In this document: positions 33,967-44,900 of the stretch, one piece after another
Layout of the letters: each line of letters begins with the position of its first letter
How positions within the stretch are numbered: position 1 is the first letter of the stretch
The notes under the pieces: model-generated
Database searches by the model: none
Told to the model about the DNA's origin: nothing
Seen by the model: the letters and a program-made list of their open reading frames with translations, nothing else
Position numbers and translations under genes: made by a program
From: Okapia johnstoni
Lineage: Eukaryota; Chordata; Mammalia; Artiodactyla; Giraffidae
DNA length: 64,000 nucleotides
Direction of reading: 5' to 3'
Assembly: GCA_024291935.2 (NCBI GenBank)
Contig: CM044317.1
Span: 59,882,730 to 59,946,729 of the forward strand

Positions 33967-34189
33967 AAGTGAAAGTAGTGAAGTGTTCGTCGCTCAGTTG
34001 TGTCCAACTCTTTGTGACCCCATGGACTGTAGCCCACCAGACTCCTCAGTCCATGGAATTCTCCAGGCAAAAATACTGGAGTGGGTATCCATTCCCTTCT
34101 CTAGAGGATCTTTTCAAGCCAGGGATAGAACCAGGTCTCCTGTGGTTCTTGCATTGGCTAGCAGAGTCTTTACCATACTCTTCCCAAGC
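33967..34189 (-). mobile_element. Bov-tA SINE
   Basis: Antisense, with a GTGAAAGTAGTGAAGTG-type tail start, TCAGTTGTGTCCAACTCTTT, and a diverged tRNA-like head at the right (CTTTACCATACTCTTCCCAA). Confidence 0.92.
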
Positions 34190-34304
34190 AGACAAGTCGG
34201 CCAGTCACTCAGTTGGATGCCATAGCAAGTTTGATTTGCTGTAAAAATTTTAGAACACTTAATTTTCAATTTTTTGTATCTTTCCACAGCCATCACTATT
34301 CCCA

Positions 34305-34582
34305 CGGGGAAGGCACTGGCGACCCACTCCAATACTCTTGCCTGGAAAATCCCATGGACAGAGGAGCCTGGTAGGCTGCAGTCCATGGGGTCGCTAAGAG
34401 TCAGACACGACTGAGCGACTTCACTTTCACTTTTCACTTTCATGCATTGGAGAAGGAAATGGCAACCCACTCCAGTGTTCTTGCCTGGAGAATCCCAGGG
34501 GCAGAGGAGCCTGGTGGGCTGCCGTCTATGGGGTCGCACAGAGTCGGACACGACTGACGCGACTTAGCAGCAGCAGCAGCAG
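34305..34582 (+). mobile_element. Bov-A2 dimeric SINE with target-site duplication
   Basis: Two related monomers in tandem: 34305 to about 34420 and about 34440-34582. Each has the CCCACTCCA...TTGCCTGGA...GAGGAGCCTGG...GTCGGACACGACTGA layout and they are joined by a TTCACTTTCACTTTTCACTT linker. The end is an (AGC)n tail. CACTATTCCCA flanks it (34294-34304 and 34583-34593). Sequence is close to consensus, so it is a young insertion. Confidence 0.95.
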
Positions 34583-34597
34583 CACTATTCCCAGTGA

Positions 34598-35265
34598 ATT
34601 CATTTCCTAAGGCTGCTATAGCAACACAAGTACTACAAACTCAGTGTCTTAACACAACAGAAATTTTTTCTCTCACAGTTCTGGAATCTAGAAGTCTGAA
34701 ATCAAGGTGCAGGGGCATGCTTTCTCTGAATGCTCTAGAAGAAGCTCCATCCGTGCATCTACTGGCTTGTGGTGGTTGTTTGCCACCCTTGGCTTGTAAA
34801 TATCTTACTTTAGTTCCTACCTCTGTCTTCACGTGGCCATCATCCTTCTTTGTGTGTCTGTTTCTGTCTCTTCTGTTTTTATAAGGACAACAATCATATT
34901 GGATTTAGGGCCTACCCTAATCTAGTATGAAGTGACGTGTTAGTTGTTTAGTTGTGTGTGACTCTTTGTGACCCCATGGACTGTAGCCCACAGGCTCCTC
35001 TGTCCATGGAATTCTCCCGGCAAGAATACTGGAGTGGATAGCCATTCCCTTCTCCAGAGGATCTTCCTGATCCAGGGATTAAAGCTGGGTCTCCTGCATT
35101 ACAGGCATATTCTTTTTGTCTGAGCCACCGAGGAAGCCCCAGTCCAGTATGATCTCATCTTAATTACAACTGCAAAGATTCTATTTCCAAGTAAAGCCAC
35201 ATTGTGGTTTCAAGAGTGACATGAAGTTTGGGGGAAGGGCACACTGTTCAACACAGTAGACCCAA
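34598..35265 (-). repeat. MLT1 (MaLR) LTR, antisense, split by Bov-tA
   Basis: Antisense MLT1: CCTAAGGCTGCTATAGCAAC, CAACAGAAATTTTTTCTCTC, ACAGTTCTGGAATCTAGAAG, TTTTTATAAGGACAACAATC and ATTGGATTTAGGGCCTACCC to 34922, resuming after the Bov-tA as GATCTCATCTTAATTACAAC, AAGATTCTATTTCCAAGTAA and GCCACATTGTGGTT. It is an ancient MaLR LTR with no internal retroviral sequence here. Confidence 0.85.
34931..35140 (-). mobile_element. Bov-tA SINE inserted in MLT1
   Basis: Antisense full-length element (TTAGTTGTTTAGTTGTGTGT to TCTGAGCCACCGAGGAAGCC). The MLT1 sequence TCTAGTATGA (34921-34930) is repeated as TCCAGTATGA (35143-35152) on the other side, a target-site duplication with one mismatch. Confidence 0.95.
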
Positions 35266-35269
35266 TATG

Positions 35270-36140
35270 TACAGCCTCCAACTGTGTATCTCCTTTGCTT
35301 ACAAAGATACTTTGCTCTTTTCATCAAGCACCCTAAGATGTACCGTCTATATATTTGTCCGTACCCTTTTACTGTGATTGCCATGGCACACTCGGGATAT
35401 TCATTTAGGGTAAATGGAGGAACAGAAGAGCACAGAGGAGCAGGGAGGACTACAGGGAAGTAAGGTGTGCTCTAGAGGAACTGAGAAAAAAACTCCCTTT
35501 AAGTTGGCAAATTATTTTCCTGTCGTTATGTTTTATTTTTATTTTAGTCACTGTATACCCTGCTCTGAAGCTTGGTCCAGAGAGGGAGAAGATGTAAAGG
35601 CCCATTACAGGTCCTTGGGAACCATCTGTCCTATGCTATGTACCATACCACACTGAGATTCAAAAGTACATTTTGACATTCCTCTCCATCAATGAAGATA
35701 TTAGTGAAAATTCATTCTACTCTTGAAACTGGTCATATTGATTCTCTCCTTTCATCTTTGCCTTTATGCTGCTGTCATATAATTTTAGTGTCCTCAACCC
35801 CTTCAACATCCAAGGCTCACACTTGCTACTAACATTTTCATATTAAAAACAAACAAAAGAAAAAACACTCACACTTGCCAATTGATGATTCTGTTCTCTC
35901 GGTTAATAATTATCAGCTCTTTCTAAAAACTTCACTTTTCAGCTGTTCTTGGTCTTTATTCTGACAAGTTATTGTCTTATGTTCATGCAAGTTCACTCCA
36001 ACCATGGTTATAACCAAGGCAGGTTAGAACACAGGCAAAAGCAATGACAGGGAAAGTAAGAACCAGGGCGTATAGGCAAAACAAGAATCTTAAAAACGTT
36101 CTACAAAAGTTGAGAATATTCCATTCTCAGTGAACTTGCT
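35270..36140. other. Unassigned DNA
   Basis: No repeat or exon recognised between the MLT1 and the BovB. Frames of up to 80 codons here lack any recognisable motif. Confidence 0.5.
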
Positions 36141-36145
36141 TACAT

Positions 36146-36982
36146 CTCAGTTCAGTCCCTCAGTCATGTCAGACTCTTTGTGACCCCATGGACTGCAGCA
36201 CAGCAGGTTTCCCTGTCCATCAGCAATACCCAGAGCTTTCTCAAACTTATGTCCATTGAGTCAGTGACGCCATCCAACCATCTCATTCTCTGTCATCCCC
36301 TTCTCTTCCTGCCTTCAGTCTTTCCCAGCATCAAGGTCTTTTCTAATAAGTCAGTTCTTTGCATCAGGTGGCCAAAGTACTGGAGCTTGAGCTTCAGCAT
36401 CAGTCCTTCCAATGAATATTCAGGACTAGTCCATCCTTTATGGACTGGTTGGATCTCCTTGCAGTCCAAGGGACTCTCAGGAATCTTCTCAAACACAAAA
36501 GTTCAAAAGCATCAATTCTTCGGCGCTCAGCTTTCTTTATGGTCCAACTCGCACATCCATACATGACTACTGGGAAACCCACAGCTTTGACTGTACGGAC
36601 CTTTGTTGACAAAGTAATGTCTCTGCTTTTTAATATGCTGTCTAGGTTGGTCATAGCTTTTCTTCCAAGGAGCAAGTGTCTTAATTTCATGGTTGAGTCA
36701 CCATCTGAGTGATATTGAAGCCCAAGAAAATTAAGTCTGTCACTGTTTTCATTGTTTCTCCATCTATTTGCCACAAAGTGATGGGACTGGATGCCATGAT
36801 CTTAGTTTTTTAAATGTTGAGTTTTAAGTCAGCTTTTTCACTCTTCTCTTTCACTTTCATCAAGAGGCTCTTTGGTTCCTCTTCGCTTTCTGCCATAAGG
36901 ATGGTGTCATCTGCATACCTGAGGTTATTGATATTTCTCCTGGCAGTCTTGATTCCAGCTTGTGCTGCATCCAGCCTATGTC
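36146..36982 (-). mobile_element. BovB LINE fragment, 3' part
   Basis: Minus-strand BovB from about the INNLRYADDTILM catalytic region (near 36905-36935) to the 3' end (left edge TCTCAGTTCAGTCCCTCAGT). Landmarks on the minus strand are KADLKLNI, MANRW, MTNLDSILKSRDITL and WTIKKAERRRIDAFELLC. It has several frameshifts and lacks the 5' two thirds of the element. It is more diverged than the copy at 37419-38319. Confidence 0.95.
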
Positions 36983-37235
36983 TAAGCCTACTCTTAATCT
37001 CATAGAGGCTTTGTTTCTTTATCATAGGATGAGAGAACTGAGTAATTTGAGTTCTAATATTATGTTCAGTAATAACATGCTATTATCCTATGAGAGTTCA
37101 ACTAATTAAAATCAGAAAAATTTTGTTAGAGAAAATAGTAATTTTCTGATGTCAAGGATTAAAGGCTAGAATTAGTTACTTAAGGAGGCTGAAGAACCTA
37201 TATTGAAAGTCTTTGAAGACATCTCAGGTGTCTAA

Positions 37236-37384
37236 GGCTTCCCTGGTGGCTCACACAGGTGAAGACTCTGCCTGCAAGGGTTTGATCCCTGTGTCTGGAA
37301 GATCCTCTGGAGAAGGGAAGGGCTAACCATGCCAATATTTTGCCTAGAGAATTCCGTGGACAGAGTAGCCTGGTGGCCTAAGTC
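37236..37384 (+). mobile_element. Bov-tA SINE, 3'-truncated
   Basis: Sense element from GGCTTCCCTGGTGGCTCACA to AGAGTAGCCTGGTGGCC. The common BovB-like 3' tail is missing. SINEs normally truncate at the 5' end, so this end was probably lost by a later deletion. Confidence 0.88.
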
Positions 37385-37418
37385 TACTTGAAGATATCAG
37401 ATTTTAAAAATAAAACCT

Positions 37419-38319
37419 GTTCAGTTCAGTTCAGTCACTCAGTCGTGTCTGACTCTTTGTGATCCCATGAACCGCAGCACACCAGGCCTCCCTCCCTGTC
37501 CATCACCAACTCCTGGAGTTTACCCAAACTCATGTCCATTGAGTCGGTGATGTCATCCAACCATCTCATCCTCCATCGTCCCCTTCTTCCCCTGCCCTCA
37601 ATCTTTCCCAGCATCAGGATCTTTTCAAATGAGTCAGCTCTTCGCAACATCAGTCCTTCCAATGAATAATCAAGACTGACCTCCTTTAGGATGGACTGAT
37701 TGGATCTCCTTGCAGTCCAAGGGACTCTCAAGAGTCTTCTCCAACACCACAGTTCAAAAGCATCAATTCTTCGGCGCTCAGTCCAACTCTCACATCCATA
37801 CACGACTACAGGAAAAACCATAGCCTTGACTAGACGGACCTTTGTTGACAAAGGAATGTGTCTGCTGTTTAATATGCTGTCTAGGTTGGTCATAACTTTC
37901 CTTCCAAGGAGTAAGCGTCTTTTTATTTCATGGCTGCAGTCACCATCTGCAGTGATTTTGGAGACCCCCAAAATAAAGTCAGCTACTGTTTCCACTGTTC
38001 CCCATCTATTTGCCATGAAGTGATGGCACCAGATGCCATGATCTTATTTTTTCTGAACGTTGAGCTTTAAGCCACCTTTTTCACTCTCTTCTTTCACTTT
38101 CATCAAGAGGCTCTTTAGTTCTTCTTCACTTTCTACCATAAGGGTGGTGTCATCTGCATATCTGAGGTTATTGCTATTTCTCCCAGCAATCTTGATTCCA
38201 GCTTGTGCTTCGTCCAGCCTAGCATTTCTCATGATGTACTCTGCATATAAATTAAATAAGCAGGGTGACAATATACAGCCTTGACATACTCCTTTTCCTG
38301 TTTGGTACCAGTCTGGTAT
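37419..38319 (-). mobile_element. BovB LINE fragment, 3' part, best preserved copy
   Basis: Minus-strand BovB with the frame SPCLFNLYAEYI...NLRYADDTTLM (38044-38271), then a 193-codon frame (37435-38016) carrying the segments ILGVSKITADGDCSHEIKRR, MTNLDSILNSRHIPLSTKV and [18 protein letters not shown]. The two frames are out of register. About 30 bp is missing near 37650, between SLEGLML and RRADSFEK. The 5' endonuclease and most of the polymerase are absent. Confidence 0.96.
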
Positions 38320-39027
38320 TAAATTTTGCTATTTTACTAATTGCTTTAACCTCCTATTCATTTTAAATGTGATTGTAGCTGGTCATATCTAGTCATAGTA
38401 TTTATTGTTAATATAAATATTATTGAGATGATTGTACTTATTTTAATTATAGAAGAGTATCAGTATTTATGAGTGACTTCTGAGTACTTTTGAGTAAGAA
38501 AATATTCTTTGGATAATTTTAAGGATTTCTTGTCAGCACTGGTCTATTAATGTCCTAATTTTTGAATGTAACTGAATGCCAGAACTCTTTATATTAATGA
38601 GCTTGTTACAAGAACAACACTACAGGAAGTATGGTTAGCTCAAATAATTCAAAAGACAAATATTTTGTTCTGTTTTCCCCACTTGTTTTGTGTTCTCTGA
38701 CAGTCGATTTCCTGCTCACATCCAAGCACATCAGGTTTCATAAATACCTAACTCTCTATCTCCTTTCTCCTTGTTTTCTTGTTATCCTGAAGAGGTAAAA
38801 TCAAGCAAATGATGGTAAGCTAAAAAAATGGTCTGAAAATGAACTTTCCACATTAAGAGCCTCCATGAGATTGGGTTCACCTTTGTGTTTAAAGAAAGTC
38901 ATGATTCATTAACCATGGGCTATAACAATCAAATAAACAAAACCATGCTCTAAAAGGCATCCATTAGCACTTGAAGTACATAAATCACTTCAGCCCATGT
39001 GACTCAGGGCTTAACCATTTGCCAAAA

Positions 39028-39070
39028 CAGCTGTTTTCTCAGTTCAAATAATGATGAGAAAAAACAGCTG
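39028..39070. other. Imperfect inverted repeat with two CAGCTG E-boxes
   Basis: CAGCTGTTTTCTCA (39028-39041) is the reverse complement of TGAGAAAAAACAGCTG (39055-39070) apart from two extra A, with a 13-nt loop. Each arm has a CAGCTG E-box core at its outer end. This could be a regulatory motif pair or chance. Confidence 0.6.
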
Positions 39071-39250
39071 AAGCCAATTAGTAGCTAAGCATTCATTCCC
39101 AAATATCTGCGACAGTTGAGTGGTTTATTTTGCAGGACAGATATGTTGTTATTCAGATCCAAAGAAGAAAGCTCCTTTTTACAAAAAATTGAAGGTTTTA
39201 CATTAACCCTTGTTTGTACTGGGCTCTCCTCCAAAGAGCAAGCAGAGAAA

Positions 39251-39279
39251 AATAAACAAACAAGCAAACAAACAAACAG
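39251..39279 (+). repeat. (AAAC)n-like simple repeat
   Basis: AATAAACAAACAAGCAAACA and the following units form an interrupted AAAC repeat of about 29 bases. Confidence 0.88.
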
Positions 39280-39854
39280 CTAATTAAAATCTGGTGTACT
39301 TGAAAGCAGAGCAGTGAATTATTTACTTAGGATTGTTTGTTTCTTTGCTCATAGAATATTTTAAGCATTCATAGAACCAGGAATGTGAACATAAGATTCT
39401 GATGCAAAGCAAAATATCTGATTTCAAACAGAAATTATGTTTACCAAAGAAAAATGATCTATCAAACAGAAATAGACTCTAGAAAAGACGGAGCATATTT
39501 TCCATATTCAGATTTTAAAAGAAGATCTATTCTCAGCCAAGGAAAGATTTTAAACACATTGCGTTCTAGCTTGGAATCTATACTGTTGTTAGCAAAATCA
39601 TTTTTTTTCAGCAGGAATCCTCCAGTTGTGGGTCCAGAGCTTCTCCTGCCACAATAAAGGCAGTACCCTGGAACTTCCCTTTCTTTGACAGTCCTGCTAA
39701 CTGCTAATAAAAATCTACAAAACAGATTCCTCAAAGGAGTCATCACCAGGCCAGCTCCCGATAAATGATCTTCCCTTTAAAGATGGCCTTGATGCAGACA
39801 GAAAGCAGTAGGGCTTTGCAATCACGTGGCTGGGTCCTGAATATGTAATATAAC

Positions 39855-39965
39855 ATTTGAAATCCTTCTGAAACTTCAGTTCCTTCATCTGTGTAGCGTG
39901 GATAATTCCATGTTCCTCACAGACTCACAAGTCTGTGTTATGATATTTAAGTAAGCCATTTATTT
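39855..39965 (+). repeat. MIR fragment, sense (tentative)
   Basis: AACTTCAGTTCCTTCATCTG then TGTAGCGTGGATAATTCC and a degenerate tail follow the MIR 3' half. The 5' part is not recognisable. Confidence 0.5.
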
Positions 39966-40005
39966 TTTGATGAAGTAGAAATATGGTAACACAAGAGTTA
40001 ATCCT

Positions 40006-40114
40006 GGAGAAGGAAATGGCAACCCACTACAGTATTCTTGCCTGGGAAATCTTGTGGACAGAGCAGCCTGATGGGATCATAAAGAGTCAGACAGGGCTTA
40101 GTGACTGAACAACA
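40006..40114 (+). mobile_element. Bov-tA/Bov-A 3' fragment
   Basis: GGAGAAGGAAATGGCAACCC through AGAGTCAGACAGGGCTTAGT, with no tRNA-derived head. It could be a single Bov-A monomer or a 5'-truncated Bov-tA. Confidence 0.88.
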
Positions 40115-40211
40115 GTGAGCTTGTTGCTGAGTGAAATGTGAAAATATATTTAAAAATAGGTTAACACTCATTTAGAAAATGAGCATTCAAGATAAACAAT
40201 CATTACTTCTA

Positions 40212-40545
40212 AATTTTATTTTTAAAAGTTTTTATTTTATAGTGGAGTATGGTTGATTTACAATGTGGTGTTAGTTTCAAGTATACAGAAAAGTGATTCA
40301 GTTATATGTATACACATATCCTTTTTCAGATTCTTTTCCCATATAGGTTATTACAGAGTATTAAGTAGAGTTCCCTGTTTTATGCAGTAGTTCCTTGTTG
40401 ATTATCTATTTTTTATATAGTAATATGTATATGTTAATCCCATACTCCTAATTGATTCCTCCTCCTCACCTTTTCCCTTTGGTAACCATAAATTTGTCTT
40501 CTAAGTGAATCTGTTTCCGTTTTGTAAATAAGTTCATTTGTACAA
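40212..40545 (-). repeat. L1 3' untranslated region, antisense
   Basis: ATTTACAATGTGGTGTTAGT, GATTCAGTTATATGTATACA, GAGTTCCCTGTTTTATGCAG and GGTAACCATAAATTTGTC are the antisense 3' untranslated region of a cetartiodactyl-type L1. It is preceded by a T-rich tract as expected for a reversed A-tail. Confidence 0.85.
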
Positions 40546-40756
40546 GATAAGCAGTAGCTATTTTCATTATTTATGGAGTTTTTATGTCATGGGTTGTCTG
40601 AGACTGCATCTTTATAATTGAAGAATGGATTAATTATTTAAAAAGTCACAAAAGTTTTAGTTTCTAAGATAAGGACATGATTTCACCCTTTTGGAGGAAA
40701 CTCTTATTAATTATGCTGATTTAAGACAATTACCTGTGTGCTGACCTTGTGGGGAA

Positions 40757-40863
40757 CTGCTGCTGCTGCTAAGTCGCTTCAGTCGTGTCCGATTCTGTGC
40801 GACCCCATAGATGGCCGCCCACCAGGCTCCTCTGTCCACAGGATTCTCTAGGCAAGAATACTG
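40757..40863 (-). mobile_element. Bov-tA/Bov-A 3' fragment, antisense
   Basis: CTGCTGCTGCTGCTAAGTCG is the reverse of an (AGC)n tail, followed by TTCAGTCGTGTCCGATTCTG and ending at AGGCAAGAATACTG. The remainder of the SINE is absent. Confidence 0.9.
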
Positions 40864-40869
40864 TGAATT

Positions 40870-41465
40870 AACCAAAATGAGTTACTTCAGAGAAGATGTG
40901 AAGTATTATACTGGGGTTAGTTTGTCCTTGTTGAGTCTTGGGGAACGTCAAACCACAAGATATTAGAGATATGAAGCTTCCACCAAGAGAATGGACAGTG
41001 ATTCTAAGTGAGCCAAAAAAATAAGTGTTTATAGGGGAAACAGAGTTTATTCATTTTGGAGTCATGAGAGCTTCTCTCCAGGTAGGAGAGAGATGTTCAT
41101 GGACAATTCCCCTGTGGAGAAGACAGGCTGGCTGGCGTGAGATGGTGGCAAATCTGGGAGAGGAAGAAAAACAAACCTTTACCAGAAGAAGGAAGAGGAG
41201 GTCAGGAGCCAAGGAACTCAGAGGGGAGCCTGGGACGCTTGTAGCGCTGTGGCAATGCTTCATCCTCTCCAGCCATATGCGTGAGTCCTGAGTTCATGAC
41301 TCCGTGGCAGTACTGATTATTCACAATGAAAAATAAAATATTGGCTAATTTTATATAAATATAGGAAATCACCTGATAGTTATTACTTAGATATGAGTGG
41401 TAAGACCTGCTTTATTTTACTAACCGCTTACATTTCTTGAAAAGTCTTTATTCCTTCTCAGGCAT
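40870..41465. other. Unassigned DNA
   Basis: The part 41020-41300 is purine-rich, with open frames of 70-88 codons on both strands, but neither has a recognisable motif and the composition explains them. Confidence 0.5.
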
Positions 41466-41470
41466 GTGTA

Positions 41471-41679
41471 GGGCTTCCCTGGTGGCTCAAATGGTAAAGA
41501 ATATGCCTGCAATGCGGGAGACCTGGGTTCAATCTCGGGGTTGGAAAGATCCCCTGCAGAAGGGAATGGCTACCTGCTCCAGTATTCTTGCCTGGAAAAT
41601 TTAGTGGATAGTGGAGCCTGGCAGGATACAGTCCATCTCACAAGGAGACATGACTGAGTGATTATCACTTCACTTCAGG
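41471..41679 (+). mobile_element. Bov-tA SINE
   Basis: Sense element from GGGCTTCCCTGGTGGCTCAA to GACATGACTGAGTGATTATC. The flanks CAGGCATG (41460) and CAGGCGTG (41678) may be a short target-site duplication. Confidence 0.94.
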
Positions 41680-41747
41680 CGTGGGAAAACCAAACTTAAT
41701 CTGGAGACTTAGAACAGATTTTAATCCGGTTCAGTTTTGAAACTTTT

Positions 41748-41951
41748 GGCTTCCCTGTGGCTCAGATGGTAAAGAATCCAACCGCAATGCAGGAGACCTG
41801 GATTTGATCCCTGAGTTGTGACGATCCCGTGGAAGACGGCAAGGCAGCCCACTCCAGTATTCTTGCCTGGAGAATTGCCATGGACTGAGGAGCCTGGCGG
41901 GCTATAGTCCATGGGGTCACAAAGAGTTGGACACGACTCAGCACAGCACAG
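41748..41951 (+). mobile_element. Bov-tA SINE
   Basis: Sense element from GGCTTCCCTGTGGCTCAGAT to ACAAAGAGTTGGACACGACT, ending in a CAGCACAGCACAG tail. It lies about 70 bp from the previous Bov-tA in the same orientation. Confidence 0.94.
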
Positions 41952-41954
41952 TCC

Positions 41955-44900
41955 TCTATCTAATATGAAGTCTTCATCTCAGAGCTTCCTTATTCTTTTT
42001 TGTCAGAGCTCACCCTCCTTGTCTTCTGGCTGTTATTTGCATTTCGCAGGGTTTGTTGTTTGTTGGTTTCCACTTGTCAGGAGTGGAATGGTTACATATC
42101 TAGCCTGTCTGTCTTCCCTTCTGGCTGTGAGCACTGCTGTCCTCTGATGTCCTGTAGTCCCTGGATGGTAGAACTGAAGGCAGTAGGAAGAAGTGGAAGG
42201 CTCAGCGGCCATGTTGTATCCAGCTTGTGGGCAGGCAACAGAGGATAGCTAACCGTGCTTTAAATTTGCGTTTTTGATTACTGTCACAAATGAGAATAGC
42301 CCCCCTTGATGGCTTGCATTCATTTCTCATTTTAAGATTTCTGTTTCATTTTCCCTTTTATATACTGTGGTTTTCAGTTTCAATTTGCATCAGAATTTGG
42401 TATGGAAAGGATGTTAATGCTTTAAAGTTTAAAAGGCATTCTTTATAAAATAGCTTAACAGATTATTTAGAAAATCTAAAGTTTATGTACACTAATGGAA
42501 CTTAACAAAACTAAATTTACAATGCAACAAAACCTAAAAGAAAACAGATTAGGAAAGATATTCTCATTTAATAAGATGGATAATAACTATAATGTAATAA
42601 TAATTCACTTGGATTGTAAGTAAAATTCAATATTCAGTATGAAGTAAACTGAGAATTTGAACTAGCAATTCATAAAAAGGCAATATATGTGATCCCATAC
42701 ATGTAATATTCATAATTCCAGTAATATCTTTGTTTCATTTACTGTTTTTGTATAAATAAATGATATTTTAAAGTGTGTGATAAAAGTTTAGTCTACCTAA
42801 ATTTTTTTTTAAATCTCAGCTAAAGAAAATATAGCTTAATATTTAAGCAGTCAAATTTTTAGGAGTGTCATAATTGTTAAAAAAATTCTTCTGAGGGTGC
42901 TACCCTTATTTTTGGTAGAAGTGTAATTGGGAAAAACTTTTAGAAAATAAATGTAGGCATTTGTAAAAGGAATCATAAGTAAATATCTTGATCTGGAAAT
43001 TTGAGAGTGAAGCAAGCATACTGAGGAAATAATTCTGAAGAAGCAAAAAAAAACTACAAACTATACATGTAATAGTATTATTCATGATATCTATAAAGAA
43101 AACAGAAATGGTTTACTTATATTATGTGATATTATTTAATATACCATTTTCCAATAACAAAATTGAGTATTATATGTCTATTAATAATTGTAAACATTGA
43201 CAGAAGTAGAAATTACGGTGGAAAGTTAAATGAACTAGCAAATACAAAATGGCATTTACATTGTGTTGAACAATGAAAATATGTGCACTCGGGAAAGAAC
43301 GTACTAAAAAAAAGTTCTATTTGAATAGTTGAAAAATTCATTTAATGTATCAGTACTTTGATTTTTTTCTTCAATGTTCTTGTATTTTCCAAATAATTTG
43401 TAAGATATAGGCATACTAACGGGATAAGTAATAGCAGAAGCATGTGTATGTTTAGCTGTGACCATGGCATTTCCTGACACTTGTCCGAGTATTTCCTTTG
43501 ATGATTAACATCTCTCACCAAACAATTTCCTTGTCTCCATCAGGAAGTCCCAATAACCCAAATATTAGGATTTAGAATTCACTACGCCATTTAGGGTACT
43601 TTTCAAAGAATTTTTGATGCATTCCCTAATCCTTCACTAGGGCAGACCCATTATCCCATTATGTGCATTTGAATGTGCCTTTGAAGAATGGGGGAGAGTT
43701 GTCTGGGATTCTTGCTTTGGTGTTTGAGTTAGAGAATAAAAGCTTCAGAACAAGACTCTTTATTTGGAAATTTTCTTTTGGATTCTACTTAAAAGGCAGA
43801 GAAATGATCAAAATAGCATCCCACAAGCATCCTTGGCAGGGTTGTGGTGTGTTGAAGTTTTCTTTATTCTCCGAATTGGCATTCACTGAAGAGGTTTTTC
43901 AAGAGTCAGAGATAGTAGATCCATTTAAGTAGGTGCTCGCAGCTTCAATTAGTGTATGATTAAATTAATGAGTGTGATTTTCTGACCTCTAGATGGGTTT
44001 CAGGATGACATTAATTATCTATAAAACCTCTTCACCTCCTCTACCCTCTACACCAGCCAGGAAAAAAAATCTTCCTCCCAACAGAGTACCAGTGAGATTT
44101 TTTTGTGGCTCTTGATGGAGCTGTACCTGTAGCATAGATAAAATTTCATAAGGCATTTAAGAATTAGTTACTTAAAACAAAGTGATATGTCATTATTATT
44201 ATTATTATTATTTTTCATGAAAGGGAGGGATGACAAAAAATGAGAACCGTTTGGCAGGTCTGCTGTTGGCTTTCCTCACTGGCTTTACTTTAAAGGCATT
44301 GCTCCAGCCCGAGCTGCTTTGATTTATGTCCACTTGAAGTGATCCCTAATGCCCTTCTTTTGTTCGTATTTCCTATTTAGTTGCCAACCCTTCCAACACA
44401 GTCTACTATTCTGGAATTGGTTTAGTTGTGGTTGAAAGGAAGTTTGGTTTGTTTGGTTTCAGAGCTCCTCAAATCTGCTTTTGTGTGTGTAATAAATATA
44501 GGAAGAGCTGGAGTTCTCTGTTTCACTGTAATAGTTTTTACAATCCCTTGGATCCCTTAAACTTTCTGTGTGATTGTATTTCTTTTTTTTCTTAACCATA
44601 CTGGTACAGCAGTACTCTTCATGGAAATCTGTAAGGCCTAGTAAATGTATTTAAAACTTTAAACTAATGACTTTTTAACTAGGTTTTACAGCACTGTACT
44701 CATTTCTGTTATGCAGAAAAAATAGTGGTTTTGTAGGAAATTAGTCCAAACTTAATTATTTTTCCACCAAAACCCATTGCTACAGCTGCTTTATTTCTTT
44801 ATATTTATTTTAATAGCTGCAGTCCAACAGTGTATCTAGAGGAATAGAATTTTAATATGAATTTTAAGTAGTGCTTCTACTTCTTGTTAGAAGCACAAGT

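Larger units (their letters stand above)
38325..39850. other. Unassigned DNA with an imperfect hairpin
   Basis: No repeat or exon recognised. It includes the inverted repeat at 39028-39070 and a short A-rich tract at 39251-39279. Moderate base composition between 38860 and 39250 would be worth comparing with other mammals. Confidence 0.5.

Noticed and set aside
37212..37400. TTGAAGACATCTCAG and TTGAAGATATCAG as target-site copies of the Bov-tA at 37236
   Set aside because: The left copy does not abut the element and the alignment needs a gap and a mismatch.
37435..38016. 193-codon minus-strand frame, the longest in the window
   Set aside because: It is the C-terminal part of a dead BovB; its start codon is internal and the upstream RT frame is out of register.
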